NCBI RefSeq assembly: GCF_009712475.1
Contig: NZ_VCJO01000004.1
Coordinates: 391,917-455,916, forward strand
Reading direction: 5' to 3'
DNA: 64,000 nucleotides
Source: Micromonospora sp. CP22
GTDB lineage: Bacteria; Actinomycetota; Actinomycetes; Mycobacteriales; Micromonosporaceae
How positions within the stretch are numbered: the stretch's first letter is position 1; every line of letters begins with the position of its first letter. The notes under the pieces are model-generated. The model was given only the letters and a program-made list of their open reading frames with translations, did not search any database and had not been told where the DNA came from. This document shows, in pieces, positions 52,787-62,509 of the stretch. Position numbers and translations under genes: made by a program.

Positions 52787-53785
52787 ATGAATCTGGAGTT
52801 GCGCCACTTGAGAGTGGTCTGCGCCATCGCGGAGACGGGGAGCGTGACCAAGGCGGCCTCGACGCTCGGCCTGGCCCAGCCGGCGCTGACCGCCCAGCTC
52901 CAGCGGATCGAACGCACCCTCGGCGGGCCGCTGTTCGAGCGGGACCGACGTGGCGCGCGGCCGACCGCTCTCGGCGAGTTGGTGCTCGCGCGGGCCCGGG
53001 TGCTGCTGCCGGCGATGAAGGGTCTACAGGACGAGGCGGCCCGGCTGGCCGGGGCGGGCGACGCGCCCCGGCGGTACCGGTTCGGCGGCGTGAACAGCCC
53101 GATCCTGGGTCGGCTGGTGCACCGGTTGGCCGCCGAGCAACCGCAGGCACAGATCAGCACGCACGCCTCCTGGTCGGTCGACGAGCTGGCCCAGTTGGTC
53201 GCCGGTGGGCGGCTGGACTACGCGCTGACCGGGGTGTGCGGTGACTCGACACCGTCGGCGGACTACGGGCTGAGCTGGCGGGAGGTCGCCGTCGACCCGG
53301 TGATGGTGCTGCTGCCGGAGACCCACCCGTTGTCCGGGCGCGACGAGGTGGACCTGGCCGACCTGCGGCACGAGCAGTGGGTGGCGGCACCGGGGGACGG
53401 TTGCTTCGGCGACTGCTTCGCCGCGGCCTGCGCGCGGTCCGGGTTCACCCCGCGCAAGGTGTACGAGGCCGACGTGCGCAGCTGCATCGACCTGGTGGAC
53501 GCCGGTGAGGCGGTGGCGCTGTGCCAGGCCACCTTCCGACCGGTCTCCGGCCTGGTGACCCGCCGGCTGGCCGGCACGCCGCTGCGCTGGCGACTGATGC
53601 TGGGCTGGCATCCCGAGTCGGCCGCCGCCCGGACGGCCGACCTGGTGCTGGAGACCGCCCTGGTCGCGTACACCGACGCGCTCGCGCCGCATCCGGCGTA
53701 CCTGGCGTGGCTGCTGCGCAACCCGGCGTTCGGGGTACGCCGTCCGGCGCCCGTGGTGGCGGCTCCCTGGGTGCGAAGCGCCTGA
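52787..53785 (+). CDS. LysR-family transcriptional regulator
   Basis: A 332-residue regulator. The N-terminal helix-turn-helix is LRVVCAIAETGSVTKAASTL with LAQPALTAQLQRIERTLGGP. The C-terminal periplasmic-binding-like domain spans residues 90-300. A -10-like TACCTT lies 6 bases before the ATG, so the message may be leaderless. No divergent target gene is adjacent. The effector is unknown. Confidence 0.92.
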   Translation: MNLELRHLRVVCAIAETGSVTKAASTLGLAQPALTAQLQRIERTLGGPLFERDRRGARPTALGELVLARARVLLPAMKGLQDEAARLAGAGDAPRRYRFGGVNSPILGRLVHRLAAEQPQAQISTHASWSVDELAQLVAGGRLDYALTGVCGDSTPSADYGLSWREVAVDPVMVLLPETHPLSGRDEVDLADLRHEQWVAAPGDGCFGDCFAAACARSGFTPRKVYEADVRSCIDLVDAGEAVALCQATFRPVSGLVTRRLAGTPLRWRLMLGWHPESAAARTADLVLETALVAYTDALAPHPAYLAWLLRNPAFGVRRPAPVVAAPWVRSA

Positions 53786-53804
53786 GCCCGGGTAAGCGGC
53801 CGGT

Positions 53805-54041
53805 ATGACCGACCTCTACCCCACCGCCGACGAGCGGGAACTGCTTCGTCAGGCCGCCGCCGCGCACACCGCCGCCGTCCGGGAGTCCGAGGCGTTCCTG
53901 CGCCGGTTGCCCGAGGTGCCCGGTCCCGCCGACCTGGCCGAGTACGCCAGTCTGCTCACCCGCGAGGAGCAGACCCGTGCCGACCGGCAGGCCGCCGCCG
54001 ACGCCGCCGGGTTGGCCATCGCCAGTCTCGAAGCCGAGTAG
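53805..54041 (+). CDS. Small helical protein, unknown
   Basis: A 78-residue, mostly helical protein (TADERELLRQAAAAHTAAVR, LREEQTRAD-like LTREEQTRADRQAAADAAG). It is 19 bases after the LysR-family gene and probably cotranscribed with it. No domain is recognised. Confidence 0.65.
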   Translation: MTDLYPTADERELLRQAAAAHTAAVRESEAFLRRLPEVPGPADLAEYASLLTREEQTRADRQAAADAAGLAIASLEAE

Positions 54042-54104
54042 CGCCGAGCGCACAGGCGGTCGTCCCCGGCGCGAGGCGGCGGCGCCGGGGACGACCGTGG
54101 CGGG

Positions 54105-54455
54105 TCAGCGTTCGACGAGCACGTCGTGACCCAGGTCGAGCAGGCTGTGCCGCCACTCGTCGTCGGCGTTGCCCCGATCGGGCTTGGCGGCGGTCAGCGA
54201 CCGGATCCGCTCGACGGCGTCACGCATGACGTCGATGTCCTCCGGGGTCAGGTCGACCTTGCGTTTGCGCAGCACGGCGAGGATCTGTCGACCCGGCTCC
54301 GGCAGGTTCAGATCCGGGTCGGGGCCGAACGCCTGCTCACCGGAGCCCCGGGTCAGCAGCCACTGTCGCAGCTGCTCGGACGGCACGTTGACCTCGGCGT
54401 GGAAGTCCTCCCAGAGCACCTCCACCTCTGGGTCGAGTCGCTGCTCGCGTACCAT
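54105..54455 (-). CDS. DUF3140 family protein
   Basis: A 116-residue protein of DUF3140. Typical parts are VEVLWEDFHAEVNVPSEQLR, WLLTRGSGEQAFG, LRKRKVDLTPEDIDVMRDAV and the C-terminal DEWRHSLLDLGHD. The family is frequent in bacteria that resist desiccation, and its function is unknown. Its start overlaps the stop of the small gene upstream by one base (TGATG). Confidence 0.88.
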   Translation of the reverse strand: MVREQRLDPEVEVLWEDFHAEVNVPSEQLRQWLLTRGSGEQAFGPDPDLNLPEPGRQILAVLRKRKVDLTPEDIDVMRDAVERIRSLTAAKPDRGNADDEWRHSLLDLGHDVLVER

Positions 54456-54619
54456 CAGCCCTCCTCTGCCAGCGGCGGCCCGGACTCCTCCGGGCGCCCC
54501 TCGTCGGTCTGCCCGCCCAGCCCCTCCGGCGGCACCTGCACCCGGGCAGGGTTGGCCGTCGGTGGCGCCAGGATCGCCTCGGTCCGTTCCTGCTCGCGGG
54601 CCTCGTCCGGTTCGGTCAT
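54455..54619 (-). CDS. Small acidic protein in the DUF3140 operon
   Basis: A 54-residue hydrophilic protein: MTEPDEAREQERTEAILAPP, then a Pro/Gly/Glu-rich remainder ending GPPLAEEG. An AAGGGG ribosome site precedes the ATG. Its stop overlaps the DUF3140 start, so the two are coupled. It lies 14 bases after the Clp ATPase gene, which suggests a three-gene operon. It is probably unstructured. Function is unknown. Confidence 0.6.
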   Translation of the reverse strand: MTEPDEAREQERTEAILAPPTANPARVQVPPEGLGGQTDEGRPEESGPPLAEEG

Positions 54620-54633
54620 CGGTACCCCTTCGG

Positions 54634-57186
54634 TCAGCGGGGATGCGAGGTCGTCGCCCTGGCGTGGCCCCGGTCGGCCGACACGTCGAAGGCCAGTCGG
54701 CCGTCCCGGGCGTCGACGGTGACCCGCTGACCGGGTGAGACCTGCTGCTCCAGCAGCATCCGGGACAGCTGGTTGTCGACCTCCCGCTGGATCACCCGGC
54801 GCAGCGGTCGGGCACCGAACTCCGGCTGGTAGCCGTGCTCGGCGAGCCAGTCGATGCTGGCGGTGGTGAAGTCCACCTCGATGTCCTGCGCGTGCAGCCG
54901 ACGACGGGTCTCCTCCAGCAGCAACTCGGTGATCTGGCGCAGCTGTTCGGCCTCCAGCCGACGGAAGATGATCACCTCGTCGATGCGGTTGAGGAACTCG
55001 GGCCGGAAGTTCTCCTGCAACCGCCGCATCAGCCGTTCCCGCAGTTCGTCGCTCTCCTGCGCGCCGCCCGGTTCGCCGGCGCCGAAGCCGACCGCCCGCT
55101 GCGAGCCGGTGATCAGCTCGGAGCCGATGTTGCTCGTCATGATCAGCACGGTGTTCTTGAAGTTGACCGTCCTGCCCTGGCTGTCGGTCAGCCGGCCGTC
55201 GTCGAGCACCTGCAACAGGATGTTGAACACGTCCGTGTGGGCCTTCTCGATCTCGTCGAGCAGCACCACCGCGTACGGGCGGCGACGGACCGCCTCGGTG
55301 AGCTGACCGGCCTCCTCGTAGCCGACGTAGCCGGGCGGAGCGCCGACCAGCCGACTGACCGTGTGTCGTTCCTGGAACTCGCTCATGTCCACCCGGACCA
55401 TCCGGTCGGCCTCGCCGAACAGCGCCTCGGCCAACGCGCGGGCCAGTTCGGTCTTGCCGACGCCGGTGGGGCCGAGGAACAGGAAGCTGCCCATCGGGCG
55501 GTTCGGGTCGGCCAGGCCGGTCCGGGAGCGACGGACCGCCTCGGCGACCGCGGTGACCGCGTCGTCCTGCCCGACGACCTTCTCGTGCAGCTGACCCTCC
55601 AGCCGCAGCAGCCGGTCCCGTTCCTCCTCGGTGAGCTGGCTGGCCGGGATGCCGGTGGCCCGGGACACCACCTCGGCGATCTCCTCCGGCCCGACCTGCG
55701 GCACCTGGCTGCCGCTGCCGTCGTCGCCCCGGGCCCGCTGCACCTGCTGTTCCAGCTCGGTGACCCGGTCACGCAGCGCGGAGGCGCGTTCGTACTGTTC
55801 GTCGGCGACCGCCTGCTCCTTGTCCCGGCGTACCTCCTCAAGCTGTTGTTCCAGGTCCCGCACGTCGGCGTCGGGGGTGCGGGTACGCAGCCGGACCCGG
55901 GCGCCCGCCTGGTCGATCAGGTCGATCGCCTTGTCGGGGAGGAAGCGGTCGGTGACGTAGCGGTCGGACAGCTCCGCGGCGGCCACCAGCGCCTCGTCGG
56001 TGAAGCGCACCTGGTGGTGCGCCTCGTAGCGGTCCCGCAGTCCACGCAGGATGGCCACGGTGTCCTCGACGGCCGGCTCGGGTACGAACACCGGCTGGAA
56101 CCGGCGGGCCAACGCGGCGTCCTTCTCGATGGTGCGCCGGTACTCGTCGAGGGTCGTCGCGCCGATCACCCGCAGTTCGCCACGGGCCAACGCCGGTTTG
56201 AGCATGTTGGACGCGTCCATGCCGCCCTCGCTGCCCGCGCCGCCCGCGCCGACCAGGGTGTGGATCTCGTCCAGGAAGATGATCAGCTCCTCCCGGTGGG
56301 TCCGGATCTCGTCGATCACCTTCTTCAGCCGTTCCTCGAAGTCGCCCCGGTAACGGGTGCCGGCGACCAGTCCGGCCAGGTCCAGCTGGATCACCCGCTT
56401 GCCGAGCAACGTCTGCGGCACGTCCCCGTCGCAGATCCGCTCCGCCAGACCCTCCACGATCGCGGTCTTGCCGACGCCCGCCTCACCGATGAGCACCGGG
56501 TTGTTCTTGGTACGCCGGGACAGGATCTCCACCGCCTGCTCGATCTCGTCGGCCCGCCCGATCACCGGGTCGATCTGGTCGTTGTGGGCCAGCTCGGTGA
56601 GGTCCTGGCCGTACTGGTCGAGCGTCGGCGTGCCCCGGTCGGGGCGGGGGCCACCGGCCTGACCGCGTTCGGCGTTGGCGGCCTGGAGGGACTCCGGCTG
56701 GATCCGGCCGGCGGCGAGCATCCGGCCGGCGGGCGACTCGGGGTTCAACGGCAGGGCCATCAGGATGTGCTCGGGCCCGATGTAGTTGGCGCCCATCGCC
56801 CGGGACAGCTGGTGTGCGTCGAGCAACGCCCGCTTGGCCGCCGGGGTCAGCGACAGGTTCGGCGGGACCTCGCCCTGCGGCGCGCCGTTGCCCCGGCCAC
56901 CCAGGGCGTTGACCAGGGTGTCCGGGTCCGCGCCCGCCCGACGGACCAGGTCCCGCAGCGGCTCGCGCTGCAACGCCGCCCAGAGCAGGTGGTCGGTGTC
57001 CAGGTCGTTGCTCTGCTTCTGGGCGGCCCGCCGCGCCGCGTCGGCCAGCATCTCCCGGGCGTCGGCGGTCATCAGCCGGGTGATGTCGACCCGGTGCGCG
57101 GGGCGTCGCCCACCCTCGCCCCGACCGAAGTACCGCGCCAGGAACTCGTCCCACGGGTCGGAGCCGAAGTCACCGGGTCCCATCAT
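54634..57186 (-). CDS. ClpC/ClpB-type AAA+ protease or disaggregase ATPase
   Basis: An 850-residue Hsp100 protein with two AAA+ modules. After a lead of about 40 residues ([20 protein letters not shown]), a Clp_N pair of repeats covers residues 40-180. AAA-1 has Walker [14 protein letters not shown] and Walker [16 protein letters not shown] short middle stretch with a UVR-like helix ([20 protein letters not shown]) follows. AAA-2 has [20 protein letters not shown] and [12 protein letters not shown]. The UVR-like linker and moderate size favour ClpC over ClpB, but a canonical ClpC is likely to exist elsewhere in the genome. The ATG follows GGAGGA. It probably remodels or feeds proteins to ClpP. 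Confidence 0.9.
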   Translation of the reverse strand: MMGPGDFGSDPWDEFLARYFGRGEGGRRPAHRVDITRLMTADAREMLADAARRAAQKQSNDLDTDHLLWAALQREPLRDLVRRAGADPDTLVNALGGRGNGAPQGEVPPNLSLTPAAKRALLDAHQLSRAMGANYIGPEHILMALPLNPESPAGRMLAAGRIQPESLQAANAERGQAGGPRPDRGTPTLDQYGQDLTELAHNDQIDPVIGRADEIEQAVEILSRRTKNNPVLIGEAGVGKTAIVEGLAERICDGDVPQTLLGKRVIQLDLAGLVAGTRYRGDFEERLKKVIDEIRTHREELIIFLDEIHTLVGAGGAGSEGGMDASNMLKPALARGELRVIGATTLDEYRRTIEKDAALARRFQPVFVPEPAVEDTVAILRGLRDRYEAHHQVRFTDEALVAAAELSDRYVTDRFLPDKAIDLIDQAGARVRLRTRTPDADVRDLEQQLEEVRRDKEQAVADEQYERASALRDRVTELEQQVQRARGDDGSGSQVPQVGPEEIAEVVSRATGIPASQLTEEERDRLLRLEGQLHEKVVGQDDAVTAVAEAVRRSRTGLADPNRPMGSFLFLGPTGVGKTELARALAEALFGEADRMVRVDMSEFQERHTVSRLVGAPPGYVGYEEAGQLTEAVRRRPYAVVLLDEIEKAHTDVFNILLQVLDDGRLTDSQGRTVNFKNTVLIMTSNIGSELITGSQRAVGFGAGEPGGAQESDELRERLMRRLQENFRPEFLNRIDEVIIFRRLEAEQLRQITELLLEETRRRLHAQDIEVDFTTASIDWLAEHGYQPEFGARPLRRVIQREVDNQLSRMLLEQQVSPGQRVTVDARDGRLAFDVSADRGHARATTSHPR

Positions 57187-57320
57187 GTCTGTCCTCCGCG
57201 GTCGGGCGCGAGCCGGTCGGCACGGGCTACCCAGCCCTCGGCCGGACAAACGCCACCACCCGGCACCGGGCTCGGCGCGGCGACCCGGCAGGTCACCCGC
57301 ACCGATGGCAGGGTTGACCG

Positions 57321-57710
57321 ATGGAACCGACACCGCTGCTGATCGTGGACGCCGCCAACGTGGTCGGATCACGCCCGAACGGATGGTGGCGCGACCGGCC
57401 CGGGGCCACCGCCCGGCTGCGGGACACGCTCGTCCCGGTGGGCGACCGAGGTCTGCCGCCGGACCTGCCACCACCGGTCGAGGTGGTGCTGGTGGTGGAG
57501 GGCGCGGCCCGCGACGTGCCGGGCGTCGAGGGGGTACGGGTGGTGTCCGCCGCCGGTTCCGGCGACGACGCCGTGGTCGATCTGGTGGCCCACGCCGGGC
57601 CCCGGCGCCGGGTGGTGGTGACCGCCGACCGCGAGCTGCGGGAGCGGGTCACCGCACACGGGGCCGAGGTGTACGGACCCCGGTGGCTGACCAGCGGTGG
57701 CGGTGAGTGA
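57321..57710 (+). CDS. NYN/PIN-like nuclease domain protein
   Basis: A 129-residue protein: LLIVDAANVVGSRPNGWWRD at the start, SAAGSGDDAVVDLVAH in the middle and VVVTADRELRERVTAHGAEV at the end. The Asp residues at these three places match the acidic pocket of PIN/NYN RNases. Such proteins are sometimes annotated as NTP pyrophosphohydrolase, which the motifs do not support. It is divergent from the Clp ATPase gene, with 134 bases of shared promoter region. Confidence 0.75.
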   Translation: MEPTPLLIVDAANVVGSRPNGWWRDRPGATARLRDTLVPVGDRGLPPDLPPPVEVVLVVEGAARDVPGVEGVRVVSAAGSGDDAVVDLVAHAGPRRRVVVTADRELRERVTAHGAEVYGPRWLTSGGGE

Positions 57711-57857
57711 TCATCCGCCCACCGGTCCCACGAATCGGACCGGGGGCGTCTTGTGTCGACAACCGGTCAACGGGGCAGGAACACTGACAGGGCAGTTGTA
57801 CTGTCCCCTACCGGCATAGGCTCTAATGGAGTCCTCCCCGCCCCCAGGAGGTTCCGC

Positions 57858-58118
57858 GTGGCGAGCGTCGCCGAGCTCAAGGCAGCCATCGATGTCGCAC
57901 TCCAGCAGATCGGTGACGGCCAGAGCGCCGTGCAGGCCGCCGGCGAGAAACTCGCCGAGGCGCAGCAGACACTCGCCGGAGCCCTGGAGGGCAGCGGCCA
58001 CACCACGGTCGAGGCGGCCCAGGCGTCGCTGACCCAGGCCGCCCAGGAGCTGGAGGAATGCCTCGCCGCGACGCTCGTCGCGGTCGAGCAGGCCCAGCAG
58101 TACGTCTCGACGCTGTAG
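57858..58118 (+). CDS. Small helical protein, WXG100-like in size, first gene of an FtsK operon
   Basis: An 86-residue, strongly helical protein (VASVAELKAAIDVALQQIGD, VEAAQASLTQAAQELEECLA, VAVEQAQQYVSTL). It would form a helix-turn-helix pair with a break at EGSGHTTV. Size and shape recall ESAT-6/WXG100 secretion substrates, but no WXG motif is present. The GTG follows AGGAGG. It heads the four-gene operon ending at 62489. Confidence 0.75.
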   Translation: MASVAELKAAIDVALQQIGDGQSAVQAAGEKLAEAQQTLAGALEGSGHTTVEAAQASLTQAAQELEECLAATLVAVEQAQQYVSTL

Positions 58119-58127
58119 GGGCCGGGC

Positions 58128-59162
58128 GTGTCCATCGTCGAGGAGGTCGGCGCACAGGTCCGCGCCGCCGCCGAGGAACTGCCGCTGGGGCTGTTGGGGC
58201 AGGCGCTGGAGAAGTTCGCGCTGGCCAGTGAACGGCTGCGCTGGGTGCGTCAGGAGTCGGCCAACCCGCTGGGGGTGCCGGAGCTGTCCGCCGCCACCGA
58301 GCACGCGGAGACCGCCGGCTACGCGCTGCGGCTGGCCCAGGAGCAACTGACCGCGTACCTGGCCGCGATCGGGCTGGCTCCCGACGGTGCGCCGCCGGCC
58401 GCCGGGCAGCCGCAGCGCAAGCCGGTCCACGACGCGCCCGGAGCGGCCGAGCCGGTGGCCGCCGCACCCGAGCCGCCCGGCGAGGTGCGGCTGCGCCGCT
58501 GGTGGTCGGTGCGGGTGGCCGAGCTGACCGGTGGACGGGAGGGCCCGGCGGAGCAGCCCGACGAGCGCATCGCCGACTCCCAGGAGCTGTTGCGCCGGGT
58601 GGTACGCGGCGTCCGGGCCGGTGACCGTGACCGGCTGCACCGCGACCTGCGCGGCGCACACGCCGACGTCGGCCTCGGATTGGCCGCCGTGGCCCCACCG
58701 CTGCTGCGCCACCTCGCCAGCGAGCTGCTCGGTCATCCGCCGCGCGGTGACGACCTGCCCCGGTTGCACCGCGAACTGGACGGCCGGGTCCGCGACCTGC
58801 TGCCCGGCCTGCCGCCGCCGGTGTTGGACACCCTGCTCAGCCGGGTCTGCCGGATGCCGCCCCCACGCCGTGGCGAGGGCGAACAGCCGCACGCCGCCGA
58901 CCCGGCGGTCACCGCCGGGGTGCTCACCGGCGTCCTGCTCGACCGTCTCGGACGGGACCTGCCGACCGAGGCCGACCGGGCCGCCGCAGGCGGAGCGTCC
59001 GGTGGCCGACCGGCCGGGCACGGCGACGCGCCGAAGCCTGAGCGTCCGACCGGGTCGACCGGTTCCGGAGGCGGTCACGCGACACCGTGGGCCGGGACAC
59101 CGACCCGGCCCGCGGCCGGGGACGGACCCGTCGGCCGGCCGAGGCGCGGGATCAATGGCTGA
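58128..59162 (+). CDS. Unknown protein of the FtsK operon
   Basis: A 344-residue protein. The first 85 residues are helical (VEEVGAQVRAAAEELPLGLL, ATEHAETAGYALRLAQEQLT) and may pair with the small helical protein. A Pro-rich linker (about 90-120) follows, then a second helical region (DSQELLRRVVRGVRAGDRDR, LRHLASELLGHPPRGDDLPR), and a Gly/Pro/Arg-rich tail. No family or catalytic motif is recognised. It starts with GTG 9 bases after the previous stop and overlaps the FtsK-type gene by 8 bases. Confidence 0.7.
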   Translation: MSIVEEVGAQVRAAAEELPLGLLGQALEKFALASERLRWVRQESANPLGVPELSAATEHAETAGYALRLAQEQLTAYLAAIGLAPDGAPPAAGQPQRKPVHDAPGAAEPVAAAPEPPGEVRLRRWWSVRVAELTGGREGPAEQPDERIADSQELLRRVVRGVRAGDRDRLHRDLRGAHADVGLGLAAVAPPLLRHLASELLGHPPRGDDLPRLHRELDGRVRDLLPGLPPPVLDTLLSRVCRMPPPRRGEGEQPHAADPAVTAGVLTGVLLDRLGRDLPTEADRAAAGGASGGRPAGHGDAPKPERPTGSTGSGGGHATPWAGTPTRPAAGDGPVGRPRRGING

Positions 59163-61824
59163 CCGGCGCAGCCAGCTGGTCACCCGGGTCCGGGAACTGC
59201 TCGCCGAGGCACTCGGCGCGTCCCGGGAACGGTCGACCGCCGCCCAGGTGGCACTGACCGCCGCCCGCGAACGGGCGGTGCGGATACGTCGGGCCGCCGC
59301 CGCCGTACCGGAGCGGGTCGGCGCCGAACGCGACCGTCGCCTCGCCGAGATCGACTCCCGGCACGCGGCACGGTTGGCGGTGCTGGCCCGGGAGGCGGCC
59401 GAGGCGGCGGCCCGGGAGGCACCCGGCGCGGGTTCGGCGGACTGGCCCGAGTGGCGTCCCAGCCCGGCCGAGCGCGCCGAACCGCCCGGCGCGGCGCGGA
59501 TCGGGACCGTCCGGCTGGCCGGCACCGATCCGGTGCCGGCGCTGGTGGCGCTGCTCGACGCCGGGCATGTGGCGCTCGACGGTGACGCCGACGGGTGCGC
59601 GGCGGTGGTTTCCGCGCTGCTGTTGCGCAGCCTGGGTCGAGCCGCGCCGGGCACGGTACGACTCGTCGGCTACGACCCGGACCGGCTCGGTGGCGGGCTG
59701 GCCGGATTCGCCCCGCTGGGCCCGGCCGGGTTGCTCACCTTCGTCGGCCCCGGTGGCCTGGGCCGACTGCTCGACGACCTGGTGGAGCAGATCCGCCGGA
59801 TCAACGAGACCGTGCTGGCCGGCGAGCACGCCTCGTTGCGTGACCTGGCCGCCGCGACGGGACGTCGCCCGGAGCCGTGGCGGGTCGCCGTGCTGCTCGG
59901 CGGCGAGGAGCTGTCCCGGCACGAACGCGGCCAGCTCGACCGGGTGGTGCGGGCCGGGGCCGCCTGCGGCGTACACGTGATCGTGCGGGGTGTGCCGATA
60001 CCCGACGAACCGTCGGTGACCCGGGTGACGGTGACCGCCGACGACGCCTGGATCGGCCACCTGCCGGTGCGGCTCGATCCGCCCCCGCCGGCCGCCCTGG
60101 TCACCGAGACCTGCCGGGGCATCGCCTCGGTGGTCAGCGCCGGGCCGGCGCCCACCCCGTTCACCGACCTGCTGCCGCCGCCCGACCAGATGTGGCGGGA
60201 GGACTCGGCGACCGGGCTGACCGCGCCGATCGGTGAGGGTCCGGACGGTCGACCGGTGCTGCTCACCCTCGGCGACTATCCACCACACGCGTTGATCGGG
60301 GGGCCTTCGGGCACCGGGAAGACGAACCTGATCTTCGCGTGGATCGGCTCTCTCGCGGCCCGCTACTCCCCCGCCGAGCTGGAGTTCTACCTGCTGGACT
60401 TCAAGGAGGGGGTGTCCTTCGCCCGGTTCGCGCAGGGGCGGCGGGATCCGAGTTGGCTGCCGCACATGCGGCTGGTCGGCATCAACGTCAACACCGACCG
60501 GGAGTTCGGCCTGGCGCTGCTGCGGTTCCTCACCGAGGAACTGCGTCGACGGGCGGACGCGGCCAAGAAACACGAGGTCACCAAGCTGGCCGAGCTGCGG
60601 GCGGTGGATCCGACCGGGCACTGGCCACGCATCGTCGCGGTGGTCGACGAGTTCCAGATGTTGCTGGCCGGCCGCGACGCGGTCGCCCGCGAGGCGGCCG
60701 ACCTGCTGGAGGACCTGGCCCGCCGGGGCCGCTCGCAGGGCATCCATCTGGTGCTGGCCTCGCAGGACGTACGCGGCATCGAGGCGCTGTGGGGCCGCCC
60801 CGCGCTGGTCGCCCAGTTCACCTTGCGGATCGCGTTGCCGAAGGCGCTGCGCATCCTCGCCGAACGCAACGACGCCGCCCAGTCGCTGCCCAAGTTCCAC
60901 GCGGTGGTCAACGCCGAGTCGGGCCTGACCGAGGGCAACGAGGTGGCCCGGATCCCGTCGGCCGGAGACTGGGAAACCTGGAGCGAGCTTCAGCACCGGC
61001 TGTGGCGGATGCGTCCGGCCGAGGCGTCCCCCGCCCGACTCTTCGACGGCGACGCGATTCCCCGGCTGGCCGACGCGCCGGACTTCCGGGCGCTGCGGGC
61101 CCCGGAGGTCGGTACGCCCCGAGGACCGGTCGCCCTGCTCGGCGAGATCATCGACGTGCAGGCCCGTTCCGCGGCGCTGCGCCTGCCCCGGGCCCCGGGC
61201 CGCAACCTGGCCGTCCTGGGCACCCGGGTCGACGAGGCGTGCGCGGTGCTGGACGCGGCGGCCCGCTCGCTGGCCCGCCAGCACCGTCCCGGCAGCGCCC
61301 GCTTCTCGATCGCCTGCCTGGACCCGGACGCCGACCCGGCGGCCCGGGCCCTCTACGAGGATCTCGCCGACGACGCCGCCTGGTACGACGAGGAGACCGT
61401 GGCCGAGTTGATGGCCGAGACGGCCGACGCCCTGGGTGCGCCCGGCGGCACCGGAGCACCCCACTACCTGCTGCTGTTCGCCGTCGACGCGGCAGCCGGA
61501 ACCCTCGCCGCCCGCACCGGACGGGCCACCGGGCTGGAGAACCTGCGCCGGATCCTGCACGACGGGCCGGAGCGGCGCACCCACGTGCTGGCCTGGTGGC
61601 GCGGGGTGGCCCGGATGCGCGCCGACCTGGGCGGCACCGGCGCCCGCACCGATCAGATCGGTGCCTGGGTGGCGTTGGACACCCACGGTGGAGAACTCGG
61701 CCCGTCGCTGTACCCGGGCAACACGGGACCGGACTGGTATCCCCGCCCGTGGCGGGGGCTCTTCTTCGACCGGGCGGTGCACCGGACCGGGCAGACCATC
61801 ATCCCCTACGGACCGGCCCGATGA
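59155..61824 (+). CDS. FtsK/SpoIIIE-type ATPase, solitary motor
   Basis: An 889-residue protein. Residues 1-100 are a coiled-coil-like helix (LVTRVRELLAEALGASRERS, RIRRAAAAVPERVGAERDRR). The FtsK/SpoIIIE motor has Walker A IGGPSGTGKTNLIFAW (about 381), a characteristic YLLDFKEGVSFARFA, Walker B IVAVVDEFQMLLAG (about 495) and sensor VLASQDVRGIEALW. A C-terminal domain of about 250 residues follows. There is no membrane segment in this protein itself, unlike FtsK, and no gamma domain. The motor resembles the ATPase modules of EccC-type secretion proteins. Its partners in the operon support a translocation role. Confidence 0.88.
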   Translation: MADRRSQLVTRVRELLAEALGASRERSTAAQVALTAARERAVRIRRAAAAVPERVGAERDRRLAEIDSRHAARLAVLAREAAEAAAREAPGAGSADWPEWRPSPAERAEPPGAARIGTVRLAGTDPVPALVALLDAGHVALDGDADGCAAVVSALLLRSLGRAAPGTVRLVGYDPDRLGGGLAGFAPLGPAGLLTFVGPGGLGRLLDDLVEQIRRINETVLAGEHASLRDLAAATGRRPEPWRVAVLLGGEELSRHERGQLDRVVRAGAACGVHVIVRGVPIPDEPSVTRVTVTADDAWIGHLPVRLDPPPPAALVTETCRGIASVVSAGPAPTPFTDLLPPPDQMWREDSATGLTAPIGEGPDGRPVLLTLGDYPPHALIGGPSGTGKTNLIFAWIGSLAARYSPAELEFYLLDFKEGVSFARFAQGRRDPSWLPHMRLVGINVNTDREFGLALLRFLTEELRRRADAAKKHEVTKLAELRAVDPTGHWPRIVAVVDEFQMLLAGRDAVAREAADLLEDLARRGRSQGIHLVLASQDVRGIEALWGRPALVAQFTLRIALPKALRILAERNDAAQSLPKFHAVVNAESGLTEGNEVARIPSAGDWETWSELQHRLWRMRPAEASPARLFDGDAIPRLADAPDFRALRAPEVGTPRGPVALLGEIIDVQARSAALRLPRAPGRNLAVLGTRVDEACAVLDAAARSLARQHRPGSARFSIACLDPDADPAARALYEDLADDAAWYDEETVAELMAETADALGAPGGTGAPHYLLLFAVDAAAGTLAARTGRATGLENLRRILHDGPERRTHVLAWWRGVARMRADLGGTGARTDQIGAWVALDTHGGELGPSLYPGNTGPDWYPRPWRGLFFDRAVHRTGQTIIPYGPAR

Positions 61825-62489
61825 ACGAACCGGCCACCAGCCAGACCTACCACGCCCAGCTCCGGCGGCTCGCCGAGTTGACGGCCCGGGTGCGGGAGCA
61901 GCGCGCCGAGGCGCAGCAGTGGTACGAGCAGCAGTGCGCGGCGGCGGACCGGGCGGTGGCCGAGTCCGCCGACGAGGTGAACCGGGCCGAGCGGGAACTG
62001 CTCGCCGCCCGCCAGGCCCAGGAGCGGGTGGAGGCCGAGGCGGCAGTGCTCTGGCAGGAGTTGAACTCCCGGCTGGGCGGCGGCGGGCGACGTGCCGGGG
62101 CACCCCCGACTCCCGCCCCGGAGGCCACCGGTGATCCGGCCGTGCTGCTGGAGGGGGTACGCGATCTGCTGCGCCGCACCCGGCAACCCGGCGAACTGCC
62201 GGGCAACGTCAACCCGCTGCTGGCGTTGTGCGGGGTCCTCGGCGCGATGGTGGCGTACGCGCTGGGCGCGCTCGTGCGCGCCCTCGGCGCACGCGACGAC
62301 GGTGACCTGGCCGTCGGCCTGCCGGTGTTGGCCCTGGTGGTGACGCTGCTCGGGCCGGTGCTGGGCCTGATCCCGGCCCGTGTGATCGCCGATCGCCAGC
62401 ACGCCGTGCTGAGCCCACGTCCCGTCCTCATCGTGGTGATCGCCGGGTTGACCACCACTCTCCTCCTGTTGACCCTGCCCCTGCCCTGA
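61821..62489 (+). CDS. Coiled-coil membrane protein of the FtsK operon
   Basis: A 222-residue protein. An N-terminal coiled coil (RRLAELTARVREQRAEAQQW, VNRAERELLAARQAQERVEA) is followed by a linker and three membrane segments (LLALCGVLGAMVAYALGALV, LAVGLPVLALVVTLLGPVLG, VLIVVIAGLTTTLLLLTLPL). It overlaps the FtsK-type gene by 4 bases (ATGA) and probably anchors the motor to the membrane. It is followed by a strong terminator. Confidence 0.8.
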   Translation: MNEPATSQTYHAQLRRLAELTARVREQRAEAQQWYEQQCAAADRAVAESADEVNRAERELLAARQAQERVEAEAAVLWQELNSRLGGGGRRAGAPPTPAPEATGDPAVLLEGVRDLLRRTRQPGELPGNVNPLLALCGVLGAMVAYALGALVRALGARDDGDLAVGLPVLALVVTLLGPVLGLIPARVIADRQHAVLSPRPVLIVVIAGLTTTLLLLTLPLP

Positions 62490-62504
62490 AGGGCAGGGGC
62501 AGGG
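62473..62504 (+). terminator. Strong hairpin terminator of the FtsK operon
   Basis: A 14-base perfect stem (CCCTGCCCCTGCCC and its complement) with a TGAA loop that contains the stop codon, followed by TTTG. The stem codes for the final Leu-Pro residues. Confidence 0.9.
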
Positions 62505-62509
62505 TTTGC

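Noticed and set aside
54835..57342. An 835-residue frame opposite the Clp ATPase gene
   Set aside because: Antisense shadow with no domain. Both AAA+ modules are intact on the other strand.
57858..58118. Genuine WXG100/ESAT-6 protein
   Set aside because: No WXG motif or C-terminal YxxxD/E secretion signal is clearly placed. Only size and helicity agree.
59152..62103. A 983-residue minus-strand frame opposite the FtsK-type gene
   Set aside because: Antisense shadow. Walker motifs and coupled starts support the plus strand.
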